Part shown: positions 1 through 7,772 of the stretch, in pieces
Layout of the letters: each line of letters opens with the position of its first letter
Position numbering within the stretch: the first letter of the stretch is position 1
From: Bacillota bacterium
Lineage (GTDB): Bacteria; Bacillota; Ch66; Ch109
Assembly (NCBI GenBank): GCA_013178275.1
Contig: JABLWZ010000021.1
Span: 1-64,000, forward strand
Direction of reading: 5' to 3'
Length of the DNA stretch: 64,000 nucleotides
Made by a program: the position numbers and the translations under genes
The notes under the pieces: generated by a model
What the model was told of the DNA's origin: nothing
The model's input: only the letters and a program-made list of their open reading frames with translations
Database searches by the model: none

Positions 1-2
1 TC

Positions 3-461
3 AATGACAATAAACAAGATACTCCTACCCAAACCTATTACCACAAAAATGGCCAGGCCAGGAAATTAGTCTTCGGTTATCGGGATCCCTTGTATGGCCC
101 TAGAATTGTCGAGTTCGATGAGAAAGGCAGGCGTATACGGGAGATCTGGCTGATCGGCGGATCTCGCCACCGTGAGGATGGACCTGCGGTCATTTTGTAC
201 GATCAGTATGGGAATCTAAAAGAAGAGGAATATTTTCTGGTTGGGACAAAGGTATCCTGCCGTGAGGCATGGGAAGAGAGCATTAAGGAGTACCGACGCT
301 GGAAAGAAACCGCTAAGGAATCGGGATTTCTGCTTGATGGTGATTTTTATGACTGGAAGCACATCATCCGGCAGAAAGAGTATGAAGAGGAGGCTAGGCG
401 GAATATCGGTAATGACTTTTGGATAGGAACCCCTCCTGGAGAATACAATGATTGCTTTTAG
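3..461 (+). CDS. MORN-like repeat protein, 5' end outside the window
   Basis: The reading frame is open from base 3, so the true start lies left of the window and the TTG at base 90 is probably internal. At least 152 residues remain. Three short units of the form Y-x-x-x-G-x-x-K/R are visible (YYHKNGQ, FDEKGR, YDQYGN), and the middle unit is followed by HREDGPA, a motif seen in MORN-like repeat proteins of phages, plasmids and toxin loci. The C-terminal half is charged and non-repetitive. No function can be assigned. It is the only clear plus-strand gene before a block of minus-strand genes. Confidence 0.6.
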   Translation, partial: NDNKQDTPTQTYYHKNGQARKLVFGYRDPLYGPRIVEFDEKGRRIREIWLIGGSRHREDGPAVILYDQYGNLKEEEYFLVGTKVSCREAWEESIKEYRRWKETAKESGFLLDGDFYDWKHIIRQKEYEEEARRNIGNDFWIGTPPGEYNDCF

Positions 462-489
462 TTAAACCTCTTCCCGAGAATCAGGCGGT

Positions 490-650
490 CAACGCTACTT
501 AGTTTATGGGGGCTTCCCCACGTGATTGACGGCAGCCGTCAGTACTTCAGGGGCATGGAAAGCCCAACTGGCAGCGGAGGATAATGGAATCTCTGGCGGG
601 GATCGGTCCCCATCGCTTCTGTGTTCTCCAGGTAGGACTCGCAACTGTAG
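490..650. other. Hairpin-rich non-coding stretch
   Basis: No convincing gene is seen between 462 and 692. Several short palindromes sit close together: a TGGGG/CCCCA-type hairpin at about 507-519, TGACGGC-A-GCCGTCA at 527-541 and GGGGA/TCCCC near 597-610. This could be a structured RNA, a mobile-element end or a transfer-origin fragment. I cannot tell which. Confidence 0.3.
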
Positions 651-663
651 CCCAATAAAAATC

Positions 664-684
664 GGGAGCCGTCTTCTGGCTCCC
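664..684 (-). terminator. Intrinsic terminator after the 73-aa gene
   Basis: The arms GGGAGCC and GGCTCCC form a stem. Read on the minus strand, the hairpin is followed by GATTTTTATT, so it stops transcription of the gene ending at 693. Confidence 0.65.
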
Positions 685-692
685 CCTTTGCC

Positions 693-914
693 CTACGATA
701 TTTTCTTTTTAAGCCGTTCGTTGAAATCCCGAAGATCCTCTACGCACTGGATGAACCATTTTATCATCCGAGGGTCATCGAAATCGTCCGGGAAAAGGTC
801 GTCTTCATCCACATAGTTAATATCTATCTGGTTGAAGGGACATATGTCACAGTTCCCAGGATAACCCTCGCAGTCGCATTCTTCGATCATGGGGTATTTC
901 CCGCTGTATCTCAT
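693..914 (-). CDS. Small acidic cysteine-containing protein, unknown function
   Basis: A 73-aa protein. The ATG at 914 is chosen because a clear AAAGGAGG lies just upstream; a longer version starting at 1025 would run through the repeat and hairpin described below. The N-terminal half has four cysteines in the pattern CxC...C..C (ECDCEGYPGNCDIC), which could bind a metal. The middle is very acidic (DEDDLFPDDFDDP) and the C-terminus is a basic amphipathic helix. I do not recognise the family. It is the last gene of the minus-strand group and has its own terminator. Confidence 0.6.
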   Translation of the reverse strand: MRYSGKYPMIEECDCEGYPGNCDICPFNQIDINYVDEDDLFPDDFDDPRMIKWFIQCVEDLRDFNERLKKKIS

Positions 915-941
915 CTGTTTTCCTCCTTTGTCGTATTTTAG

Positions 942-973
942 CCAGGTCCTGCCAGGGCTTTGGCAGGACCTGG
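942..973 (-). promoter_or_regulatory. Perfect 13-bp hairpin in the leader of the 73-aa gene
   Basis: CCAGGTCCTGCCA and TGGCAGGACCTGG form a perfect 13-bp stem with a 6-nt loop, ending about 13 nt before the Shine-Dalgarno. There is no T-run on either strand, so it is more likely a leader structure or protein-binding site than a terminator. Confidence 0.45.
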
Positions 974-1062
974 AACTGAAATGTATCGCATTCTCCGGTG
1001 CTTGGTAAGCAGCCAGGCCTGCCATGAGAATTAGGGGTATTTAGGTTGGTGCGCGCACGCGT
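942..1062 (-). repeat. Inverted repeat, copy 1 (left of the primase pair)
   Basis: Its reverse complement matches 4313-4433. The best-conserved core is 988-1041 against 4332-4385, 54 bp with 3 mismatches; a weaker match extends over about 115 bp from an ACGCGTGC at the outer end. The two copies point away from each other and bracket the primase gene and its small partner. Confidence 0.75.
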
Positions 1063-1085
1063 CGCCTGGTTCAGTTTATTATTTG

Positions 1086-1490
1086 TTAAAAGTCTTTATA
1101 TGACGGCTCATCTTCGCCGTTATAAGTCCGATTGAATTCCAGCAGCTTGAGCCTGAACTCAAGGTATGCCGCCAGTATCGTTTTCTGACGCGTTTCCGGG
1201 GCTGCCAGACTTGCAGCCTTCTCCTGGGCTTCCAGGATAGTAGGCACCGAATAGCTGATAAGCACCGGGCTTTCGATCTCCCGGAGCATGGGACCGACCC
1301 TATCGTAATACTCTACCCGTATGTCGCTGATCAGCTGATCGGCATCCTCATAAGGGCTGTATTTGGTCAGCGGGAGTTCCGCCGTTGCCGGTTCCTGGGG
1401 AACCTCGTCCAGGGAATCCTCACTCGGGTTACTTTTTTGACCTGGCCGCTTGCTGTCGTAAAGGGACTGGAGTTCCTGTAAAAAGCTCAT
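1086..1490 (-). CDS. 134-aa protein coupled to the primase, unknown function
   Basis: It starts only five bases after the primase stop, so the two are almost certainly co-transcribed and may be translationally coupled. The N-terminus (MSFLQELQSLYDS) could form a helix; a disordered, acidic and Pro/Ser-rich stretch follows at residues 15-45, then a predicted all-helical domain ending in an acidic tail. I see no known motif. The position suggests an accessory replication protein, but that is inference from context only. Confidence 0.55.
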   Translation of the reverse strand: MSFLQELQSLYDSKRPGQKSNPSEDSLDEVPQEPATAELPLTKYSPYEDADQLISDIRVEYYDRVGPMLREIESPVLISYSVPTILEAQEKAASLAAPETRQKTILAAYLEFRLKLLEFNRTYNGEDEPSYKDF

Positions 1491-1495
1491 TTTTT

Positions 1496-4273
1496 CTATC
1501 CCTTCAGGAGATCGTGGCGGAGATAGTATACGGTTACCCGTTTTTTTACTGTGGCCGATCCGTCGATGATCAAGTTAGTCGTCTCGTTCCGCTTCGGTTC
1601 CATGATCTCTTTGCGGTCCCGGTCTTTCTTGCTCTTTATCCAGCCGGCCATCTGGATTTCTTTTCCGATCCAGGCTACCGTCATGTATGGCATCCGCTGC
1701 CCGTTTACTTCGACCAGCCTATCGAAAATGGTGTTTACGGAAACCCAGGCCGCTTTTCCCTTCTCAGCTGCCTTCTGGTCGGCTAAGGCCAGCAGGCAGG
1801 CTTCTCTGAGAAGTTCCCTGGTATCCTTGGACTTGATTACTTCCCGCTTGTATTCCTTGCTCGGAAGTCCCTGGTTCAGACGTTCCAGCAGCTTCAGTTC
1901 CCGGGTTTTGTCCTCGTGGTCGATATAGGTCGCCAAGGCCAGTATGGGCTGGAACAGTTCGCCCGCTCTGTTGATTACCGTATCCCCGACGTCCATTTTC
2001 GGAAGCTCCCGTAAGTATTCATGGTTCTGCATTACCCAGCAGTACAGCATGTCCCTGATAAGCGCCGTTTCGTTTCTGAATTTGGGGTCACTCGGTCTTG
2101 CTTTTTGGATGCTGGCGATGACCTCTCTAGGAGCAGCCTTGGTCGTTATCGGGATTGCCCGGCTGCCGATAATGTCGTCAATTCCCATAACATTGGCTAT
2201 GACGATGGGGCTGTATACCTCAAATTCCTGAGTAACACCAGGGTTCTTCGGATCCTGGCGCTTAATCGTCCCCGTTCGTTTGTACCCGTCTTTCAGAATC
2301 GCCGCGTAATCCGGTTTCTCGTCGGTTGCCCTGCGGCTGGTTATGCCCTCTTGCTCGTCGAGGATCAGGGTCATCTGCTTCTGCTCAGCCTCCCGGTACA
2401 GCGAGGCCGTCGAAATGTTTGACACCAGTTCCGCGTTGAATCCCATGTGCTGCAGCAGGATGCAGATCGTCGTCTTGCCGGTATCCGGCTGGCCGTTAAG
2501 GTAGATATAGGGCACCGCGTCGTGAAGGTCGTAATAATATCCCATCATCGTGAACAGCGCTAGGATTACGTAGTCATAGTCTTCGGTCGTGTAGTAGTGC
2601 CTGCGAAACACCGCCTCTATCGCCCTATAAAGATCCGGCGTGTTTACCTTTTTCTCTTCCCCCTTAAGGAAAACATCGATAGAGTACGGGTTGCCGGTCT
2701 TGGACCACCTTCTTGGTGCTGTCTCCAAAGGCCGTTTGAGCAGGAGCTCGGTCCCGTTCACAACCCAGGAGATCAGTTCTAGCGGGTCTTCGGAGATCGG
2801 GGAAGGCAGATCGATTATCTCCCGGTCGCTGGTTATCAGCTTTGCGGTAAACCTAGTATAACTCAAGTCGCCGTAATCAACAACTTCCCTGACGCCCTGG
2901 GCGTAGCACGCCTTTCCACCAGCGAAGCACTGGGGAACCCGTACCAGCTGCGGGTCAGCTTCAAGGATGATCCTGGATTTGACCTCATCGTGCTGGCCAG
3001 TTTCTTTTTTTCCCTGAGCGTCTGCGTTTCCCCTGTAATACTTTACGGTCTCTTCGATGGTCTTTTTATCGGTCTTCAGATGCTGGGCCAGATACTGTTG
3101 GTAATATCTACTCCGATGAGGCGGTAGATCTTGGATACCCCGCGCCACACTTTTGATCTGATCGGTGCTGACGCTTCCCAGGTCCCCGGGTAACGATTCT
3201 ATCTCGAGCTGGAGAGCGGTTTTTGCGCTCCGCGTGAGTTCCTCGACTATCTGTCTGGCCTCGTCAGTGCCGTGTTTCGCCAGCAGCTCGTTGACGTCCT
3301 TCGCGTCCTGAATGGTGATGATCCGGGCGTGGTCACCGATCTTAAGGGCCAGATTCCGAGCGCTGGTTATGCCGGTCTCGTCGTTATCGTAGATGATATA
3401 GACGGTCTCTTTTTCCTTGAGCCCTGGAATCCACTCGTCTTTAAATCCTCTTGCCCCATACGAACCGAGGGCGTTGAACCCCATCTGCAGGAGGCTCAGA
3501 ATATCCGGTATCCCTTCCGCCAGGTACACGACTTTTTCCTTTAAGGCCGCCGGGTTGTAAGGATGACCTACGGTTCCCGGGATGGTCTTGTATTTTCCTA
3601 ACCCTTGTTCCTTATAGTCCTCGCCGCGGAATCGACCCTGGATATCTATCACCCTGCCGTTGTACCAATTAGGAAGGGTATAGTGGGGATAAGCACGACC
3701 ATTGTGGTGGATTACGAAATATTCCCGCCATGGAGCGGTAAACAATCCTGTCCCCAGGAGTTCTGCGTCGGAAAACTCACCCATCAGCTGCTTGGCCACA
3801 CAACCATAGCTGGTACAGACACCGATGAGGTATCTGTTGATCGTATCGTCCGTGAACCCCCTGCTCCGCCAATACTCTCGGTCCTCGGGAGTGAGGAGTT
3901 TATGGCACTCCTCCGCGAAGCGGGTAAAAATCTGCTCCCGCCGCCGCCGCTGGAGATATTCCTGGTAATCTTCCTCAAAGCCTTCGGGTATCAGGATTTT
4001 GAAATCTCCCGCCAGTTTAAGGATGGCTTCTTTGGCATCCAGTCCGAAAAGCCACTGGACGGTCTTTATCGGTTTATGGTACTTGATTCCGCACTGCCCG
4101 AAGCAGACCAGCGAGTTGTCCTCGGTGTTTATTTTGCAGCAGCCATCATGGCCGCACTTGGGGCAAGGGTCGACTTTCTGGTAGGAGCCCTCTTCGGATA
4201 TCTCGCTCCGGGTATATATCTGGATAATTTTTTCTAAAGGTATCTGGTTTGTTGTAGTTATTAAATCTCTCAT
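1496..4273 (-). CDS. Primase-helicase of a mobile element (CHC2 zinc finger, TOPRIM, ATPase)
   Basis: A 925-aa replication protein. Residues 37-61 hold a CHC2-type zinc finger (CPKCGHDGCC...CFGQCG). At about 245-310 there is a TOPRIM domain with the LAEGIPD glutamate motif and the YDNDETG acidic motif. At about 585-640 lies an ATPase core with Walker A GQPDTGKTT and a Walker B-like LILDEQEG. The order matches plasmid, phage and integrative-element primases that make RNA primers and unwind DNA for their own replication; it is far longer than a chromosomal DnaG and unlike it beyond the first two domains. It lies between two inverted 54-bp repeats and is followed by a coupled 134-aa gene. The family call is firm; the exact element type is not. 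Confidence 0.85.
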   Translation of the reverse strand: MRDLITTTNQIPLEKIIQIYTRSEISEEGSYQKVDPCPKCGHDGCCKINTEDNSLVCFGQCGIKYHKPIKTVQWLFGLDAKEAILKLAGDFKILIPEGFEEDYQEYLQRRRREQIFTRFAEECHKLLTPEDREYWRSRGFTDDTINRYLIGVCTSYGCVAKQLMGEFSDAELLGTGLFTAPWREYFVIHHNGRAYPHYTLPNWYNGRVIDIQGRFRGEDYKEQGLGKYKTIPGTVGHPYNPAALKEKVVYLAEGIPDILSLLQMGFNALGSYGARGFKDEWIPGLKEKETVYIIYDNDETGITSARNLALKIGDHARIITIQDAKDVNELLAKHGTDEARQIVEELTRSAKTALQLEIESLPGDLGSVSTDQIKSVARGIQDLPPHRSRYYQQYLAQHLKTDKKTIEETVKYYRGNADAQGKKETGQHDEVKSRIILEADPQLVRVPQCFAGGKACYAQGVREVVDYGDLSYTRFTAKLITSDREIIDLPSPISEDPLELISWVVNGTELLLKRPLETAPRRWSKTGNPYSIDVFLKGEEKKVNTPDLYRAIEAVFRRHYYTTEDYDYVILALFTMMGYYYDLHDAVPYIYLNGQPDTGKTTICILLQHMGFNAELVSNISTASLYREAEQKQMTLILDEQEGITSRRATDEKPDYAAILKDGYKRTGTIKRQDPKNPGVTQEFEVYSPIVIANVMGIDDIIGSRAIPITTKAAPREVIASIQKARPSDPKFRNETALIRDMLYCWVMQNHEYLRELPKMDVGDTVINRAGELFQPILALATYIDHEDKTRELKLLERLNQGLPSKEYKREVIKSKDTRELLREACLLALADQKAAEKGKAAWVSVNTIFDRLVEVNGQRMPYMTVAWIGKEIQMAGWIKSKKDRDRKEIMEPKRNETTNLIIDGSATVKKRVTVYYLRHDLLKG

Positions 4274-4282
4274 TTTTAATCA

Positions 4283-4308
4283 CCTTGGTTTATTTAGTCG
4301 GACCAAGG
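4283..4308. repeat. Short inverted repeat upstream of the primase
   Basis: CCTTGG and CCAAGG arms separated by 14 bases lie 10-35 bases upstream of the primase start, inside its leader. It could be an operator or a weak hairpin. Confidence 0.35.
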
Positions 4309-4312
4309 AGAA

Positions 4313-4433
4313 ACGCGTGCACACAGAACCCAATACCCCTAATTCTCATGGCAGGCCTGGCTGCTTGCCAAACACCGGCGAATGCGATGTTTTTTTGCTT
4401 CCGGTCCTGCCGACACCCTGGTATACCCTGGCT
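4313..4433 (+). repeat. Inverted repeat, copy 2 (right of the primase pair)
   Basis: Partner of the copy at 942-1062. The core 4332-4385 differs at only 3 of 54 positions. The intergenic stretch 4274-4650 holds this repeat and the short CCTTGG repeat; I see no gene in it. Confidence 0.75.
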
Positions 4434-4650
4434 GTACCTAATTCCGCATTTTTATTCTGTTTTATCCGTTGTCTTTACCTATTTCATTTTTTCTTTCCCC
4501 CTAGACTGTTCTGATAATCCTTCCCCATCTATTTTAAACCCTTATTTAGCACAAGATGGTAAAGTTAGACTTGAAGTAAAACTTATCCGGGACATAAAAA
4601 AAGGAGATAACGCGTTACCTCCTTGGTCTCTTGGTCGTTTTGGGGATTAC

Positions 4651-5823
4651 TTATATTCTGGTGCCTCTGATCGATTGCAATATCTTTGCCCGCAGATCCT
4701 GCGATTCATCTTTCATTAATCGGGGATATAACCCCGACTCTATTTTCTTCTTGTACAGATTTATTTGATGCTTCGCCTGGGACTCGCCTGTAATGGGGCT
4801 TTCGTGAGGAACGTATAACCTGGTGATTTCCCCACATATGCCGTTATAGGTTAGCTTGCGAAATTTTTTAAGGCATAACATATACCTAGCTAGTTCCGCA
4901 TGTATGTGTTCTTTCCTGGGTGGATTTCTATCGGACACGGATTTGCCGAGTCTTTCCTGGAGTAAAAGTATGAGGTCGGTAATCTCCCTGGACCTGTCCG
5001 CGCTTATCCTAGTAGAAGTGTAGTTTAAGCGGATATCCACCGGCTGCCCGAAAGGGCCGGGGTCTGCAATTCGGATTATCTCGATCAGCGGCCGGTCATC
5101 TGAAAATTCCATGTCACCGTTAAAAGGTTCCAGCGGTCCCCATATCACATAGGTAAAATACAGGGCGAACTCGTTAATGGTGTCCATCGACAACTTCAGG
5201 CGGCTGCCCGACTCTTTCAGGTCGGCTATGAATTCCTGGTTCTCGATGGTCCAGTCGCCGAGTGTGACAATGTTGGTTCCGCCAGCCATATACTCGAAGA
5301 GCTCCCTGCCCAGGGTTTTATTTATCCCCCAGGTCCGCCTCACTTTTTCTATTTCAGCGAGGCTAGCTTTGGTTTCCAAGTTGTAACATCCCTTCAGACA
5401 CACGATCGCATCCGCGGTTTTCATGTCCAGCATCGTCTGGAACAACTGATCGTCCAACGTTATCCCGTAAGGCTCCAGCTCCAGTTTAATTCTTGTGGTA
5501 TAGCCCTCCTTCAGGGCGGCCTCTATATCTTCCAGCAACACCCTCTGATCAGAAAGCTTCAGGTACTCGGCTTCTGCTTCATTCAGATTTTCCTCCCACT
5601 CGGGGTCCTCCTCGCCCCGTTCCGGTTTTGCCACGCACGAAAGGTCCCCCTGCCACTGGGAGAAGGTGTCCGTGCCCCTAGGGGTTCGGTAAGGGTCGAT
5701 GCCGCTGTCCTTGATCAGCAACGCATTGTCGTTATAGATAGCCACCTTCTTAAACGCAGAAGGGACCTGGCTCGACTGAATCGTACGCCGCATGAGGCCG
5801 ATTTTTCTGATGAACTCTTCCAT
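4651..5823 (-). CDS. 390-aa element protein, unknown function
   Basis: A well-formed minus-strand gene whose ATG lies at the left edge of a divergent promoter region shared with the small plus-strand genes. The protein is mixed alpha/beta, acidic in the middle (about residues 70-100) and ends in a basic stretch. I see no transmembrane segment and no nucleotide-binding or catalytic motif that I recognise. Its place directly upstream of the primase suggests a replication, partition or regulatory protein of the same element, but this is context only. Confidence 0.6.
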   Translation of the reverse strand: MEEFIRKIGLMRRTIQSSQVPSAFKKVAIYNDNALLIKDSGIDPYRTPRGTDTFSQWQGDLSCVAKPERGEEDPEWEENLNEAEAEYLKLSDQRVLLEDIEAALKEGYTTRIKLELEPYGITLDDQLFQTMLDMKTADAIVCLKGCYNLETKASLAEIEKVRRTWGINKTLGRELFEYMAGGTNIVTLGDWTIENQEFIADLKESGSRLKLSMDTINEFALYFTYVIWGPLEPFNGDMEFSDDRPLIEIIRIADPGPFGQPVDIRLNYTSTRISADRSREITDLILLLQERLGKSVSDRNPPRKEHIHAELARYMLCLKKFRKLTYNGICGEITRLYVPHESPITGESQAKHQINLYKKKIESGLYPRLMKDESQDLRAKILQSIRGTRI

Positions 5824-5904
5824 AGGCTTTCCTTCCGCTTACTAAGCAATATATAGGACACCACCGCCATCCTCGGGTATAAGAGAAAAAAGGAGGTGAT
5901 ATAC

Positions 5905-6090
5905 ATGCGAGCGATCATGCAACCAGAATTTAAGGATGCCGCGATCAGGACAGGACTCAACATTTTGAAACTTGGTGCCCTCGCTGGTGCAGCCGTCTTC
6001 TCGAATCAAATGTTCAGAACTATGGCTTTATCCGCCATCGAACATGCCAAGACCGACTTCTTTACGGTCCGTGATCTGGTTAGAGGCTAA
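5905..6090 (+). CDS. 61-aa membrane-associated protein, tandem paralogue A
   Basis: The start is the ATG at 5905 with AGGAGGTGAT spaced 4 bases upstream; a GTG nine bases earlier falls inside that ribosome binding site. Residues 12-35 (RTGLNILKLGALAGAA...) form a likely membrane helix or amphipathic segment followed by a polar tail. It has the same length as the next gene and shares with it the pattern R-T-x-L-N-x-x-K-L-G-x-x-A. A terminator separates the two. The function is unknown; small element-encoded membrane proteins of this size can be entry-exclusion, holin-like or peptide-effector proteins. Confidence 0.6.
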   Translation: MRAIMQPEFKDAAIRTGLNILKLGALAGAAVFSNQMFRTMALSAIEHAKTDFFTVRDLVRG

Positions 6091-6109
6091 TCAGAACCTG
6101 TTTTGCCCT

Positions 6110-6133
6110 GGCAGCAATTCTGCTGCCTTTTTA
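6110..6133 (+). terminator. Terminator between the two 61-aa paralogues
   Basis: GGCAGCA-ATTC-TGCTGCC is a 7-bp stem with a 4-nt loop followed by TTTTTATT. It should stop most transcripts after the first paralogue, making it more abundant than the downstream genes. Confidence 0.75.
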
Positions 6134-6177
6134 TTCCGCACTTTGCCACTAAATACCTGCCGGAAAGGAGGAAAAAG

Positions 6178-6363
6178 ATGCTGGATTTCTTATCGAATCC
6201 CAAAACCCAGGAAGCCGTCGGCAGAACAATCCTCAACACAGCAAAGCTCGGTGTCATAGCCGCCTTGTTTTTCGCTGCTCAGAACGCCTTCTACAAGCAC
6301 AGCAACGAGACCATCGGGTCGGCTACCCAGGTTATAACCAACGTCCTGCCAAGTGCCGAATAA
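6178..6363 (+). CDS. 61-aa membrane-associated protein, tandem paralogue B
   Basis: The ATG at 6178 has a strong GGAAAGGAGG just upstream. Residues 15-38 (GRTILNTAKLGVIAALFF...) form the single hydrophobic segment, and the rest is polar. Length and layout match paralogue A exactly, although sequence identity is low outside the hydrophobic part. I infer tandem duplication and divergence. Function unknown. Confidence 0.6.
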   Translation: MLDFLSNPKTQEAVGRTILNTAKLGVIAALFFAAQNAFYKHSNETIGSATQVITNVLPSAE

Positions 6364-6384
6364 GCCCCTACTCCAAACCAATAA

Positions 6385-6687
6385 ATGGAGGTGATCGTTA
6401 TATACGACCCCATTGACAACCCTGACTTCTGGGACGTAAACCGACAGGTCCTCAGCCAGAACCGATACTCACCGCCACGCTCAGAACCACCTGACGAACT
6501 CGGCCAGGCGGTAAGACAGACTACCTCACGAGTAGCCAAGGGTGCTTACAATTCACCCGAAAGTCGCCAAGAACCCCTTTTCAGCAAGGAGCTGCAGATC
6601 GTCTGTGCGGTCATGGTCCTCAAGGTGCTGCTGTGGATCGTTTACCGGGAGGCCCAGTTAATGGATCTAGAGATTTTCAACCTGTAA
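6385..6687 (+). CDS. About 100-aa protein with C-terminal membrane helix
   Basis: The frame from ATG 6385 encodes 100 residues: a proline- and asparagine-rich soluble part (DPIDNPDFWDVNRQ...) and one hydrophobic helix near residues 70-88 (IVCAVMVLKVLLWIVY). The start is doubtful. The only Shine-Dalgarno, GGAGGTGAT, overlaps the ATG, and the codon at normal spacing from it is ATA at 6400. The gene may use a non-canonical start or a leaderless-type ATG. It lies between the 61-aa genes and the Rad52-like gene in one orientation. Function unknown. Confidence 0.5.
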   Translation: MEVIVIYDPIDNPDFWDVNRQVLSQNRYSPPRSEPPDELGQAVRQTTSRVAKGAYNSPESRQEPLFSKELQIVCAVMVLKVLLWIVYREAQLMDLEIFNL

Positions 6688-6699
6688 GGAGGAATGCCC

Positions 6700-7398
6700 A
6701 TGAATGAGAAACCGTTCAACCCTGCCGAGCACCTGACTACGATCAGCAAGCGGCGGAAGGTAAAAGACCCCAACACTGGCCAGGAGCGTTGGCTAGAAGA
6801 AAAGACCCTATACCTTGAAACCAAGTGGCGGCTGATGTGGTTTAGGAACGTCTTCCCAGATGGTTTTATAGACACCAAAGAGATCGAGGTGACGGATGAA
6901 TACGCACGCATCGAGGCGACGGTTTATGACCGTGATCCCGATGATGGTGGACGGAGATTGGGAAAAGGTCGACGGCAGGTATGGGCTACAGACACCAAGT
7001 ACTACGTGTCCACTGCGGAAACCATGGCTATAGGACGCAGTCTTGCTTCGGCAGGATTTGGTTCACAATTCTGCGACGAGTTCGACGAGGATGACCTAAA
7101 CATCGCCGACAGTCCGATTAAAGCCGGAGAGCACCCCATACCACTCCTCGAAAGCAAGGCTCCCAAGGTACCCGACGCCAGCACCATTTACAAAACGGCA
7201 GCTCGGAAAGGTCTCTCTAGGGAGGATACGGATCTCCTGATTAAAATCCGCTACCAGCAGGACTATGCCGAGCATTTAAACGATGAGGAGCGGATTGAGT
7301 TCCTCAAAGGGTTGCAGGACAATTCTAAGGACCGGCTGACAAGCTTCGTCTCCCGAGTGAAGGCTAGCATGATCGAAGGACCGAGTCAGGTTGCATAA
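6700..7398 (+). CDS. Possible Rad52/DdrA-like single-strand DNA protein
   Basis: The start is the ATG at 6700, seven bases after AAGGAGG; the ATG at 6694 is too close to it. The 232-aa protein has the pattern WRLMWFRNVFPDG...I.T..I......A...A.V.D, then an ETMAIGRSLASAGFG-QFCDEFDE block. I recall a similar layout (KWRL-WFREEHPDG, then KAETKAIGRALA-LGYGTQF) in uncharacterised phage, plasmid and Chloroflexi proteins related to the Rad52 superfamily that anneal single-stranded DNA. The C-terminal third is a separate helical region. The assignment rests on remembered motif resemblance. An element-encoded annealing protein would fit beside a primase. Confidence 0.5.
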   Translation: MNEKPFNPAEHLTTISKRRKVKDPNTGQERWLEEKTLYLETKWRLMWFRNVFPDGFIDTKEIEVTDEYARIEATVYDRDPDDGGRRLGKGRRQVWATDTKYYVSTAETMAIGRSLASAGFGSQFCDEFDEDDLNIADSPIKAGEHPIPLLESKAPKVPDASTIYKTAARKGLSREDTDLLIKIRYQQDYAEHLNDEERIEFLKGLQDNSKDRLTSFVSRVKASMIEGPSQVA

Positions 7399-7401
7399 AA
7401 A

Positions 7402-7439
7402 ATGAGAGCCAGGAGTACGTTTTGGCTCCTGGCTCTCAT
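7402..7439 (-). terminator. Terminator between convergent genes
   Basis: A perfect 14-bp stem (ATGAGAGCCAGGAG / CTCCTGGCTCTCAT). Minus-strand transcripts meet a run of six T after the stem, so it is a good terminator for the 55-aa gene. On the plus strand it lacks the T-run and would be weaker for the Rad52-like gene. Confidence 0.7.
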
Positions 7440-7449
7440 GACCTTCCTA

Positions 7450-7617
7450 CTAGATAGCTTTAGTAGCAATTTGAGCAGCACCCCTTAATACAGTTATCGC
7501 AGTTCCTGTTGCAGCACCTGATGCAATTAGGGATGGGGTTAGCAACCCCACCAAAAGAAACCCACCTCCAATTAACGCTCCAATAAATACGGCACGCAAA
7601 ATGATATTATCATTCAT
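7450..7617 (-). CDS. 55-aa Gly/Ala-rich hydrophobic membrane protein
   Basis: A small gene read from the sequence: ATG at 7617, preceded by GGGAGGCGATAG, ending TAG at 7450, with a strong terminator right behind it. After a polar start (MNDN) the protein has a Gly-rich membrane segment (residues 9-30, FIGALIGGGFLLVGLL) and a second weakly hydrophobic Ala/Thr/Gly stretch, ending with a few basic residues. It resembles no family I can name; holin-like, bacteriocin-like or toxic-peptide roles are all possible. Opposite orientation to its neighbours and its own signals indicate an independent unit. Confidence 0.6.
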   Translation of the reverse strand: MNDNIILRAVFIGALIGGGFLLVGLLTPSLIASGAATGTAITVLRGAAQIATKAI

Positions 7618-7772
7618 TAACTATCGCCTCCCATAACTTTTAACCCTAATATACCTCCTGTAGATAAAAATTATTGTTGCTATATCGTTCCCTTACGAAT
7701 TAAAAATCGAAGTGTTTGGACATCCCCAGCCGAAATATGAGCCAATGTATTGAATAAAAGGAGGCTTACCAC

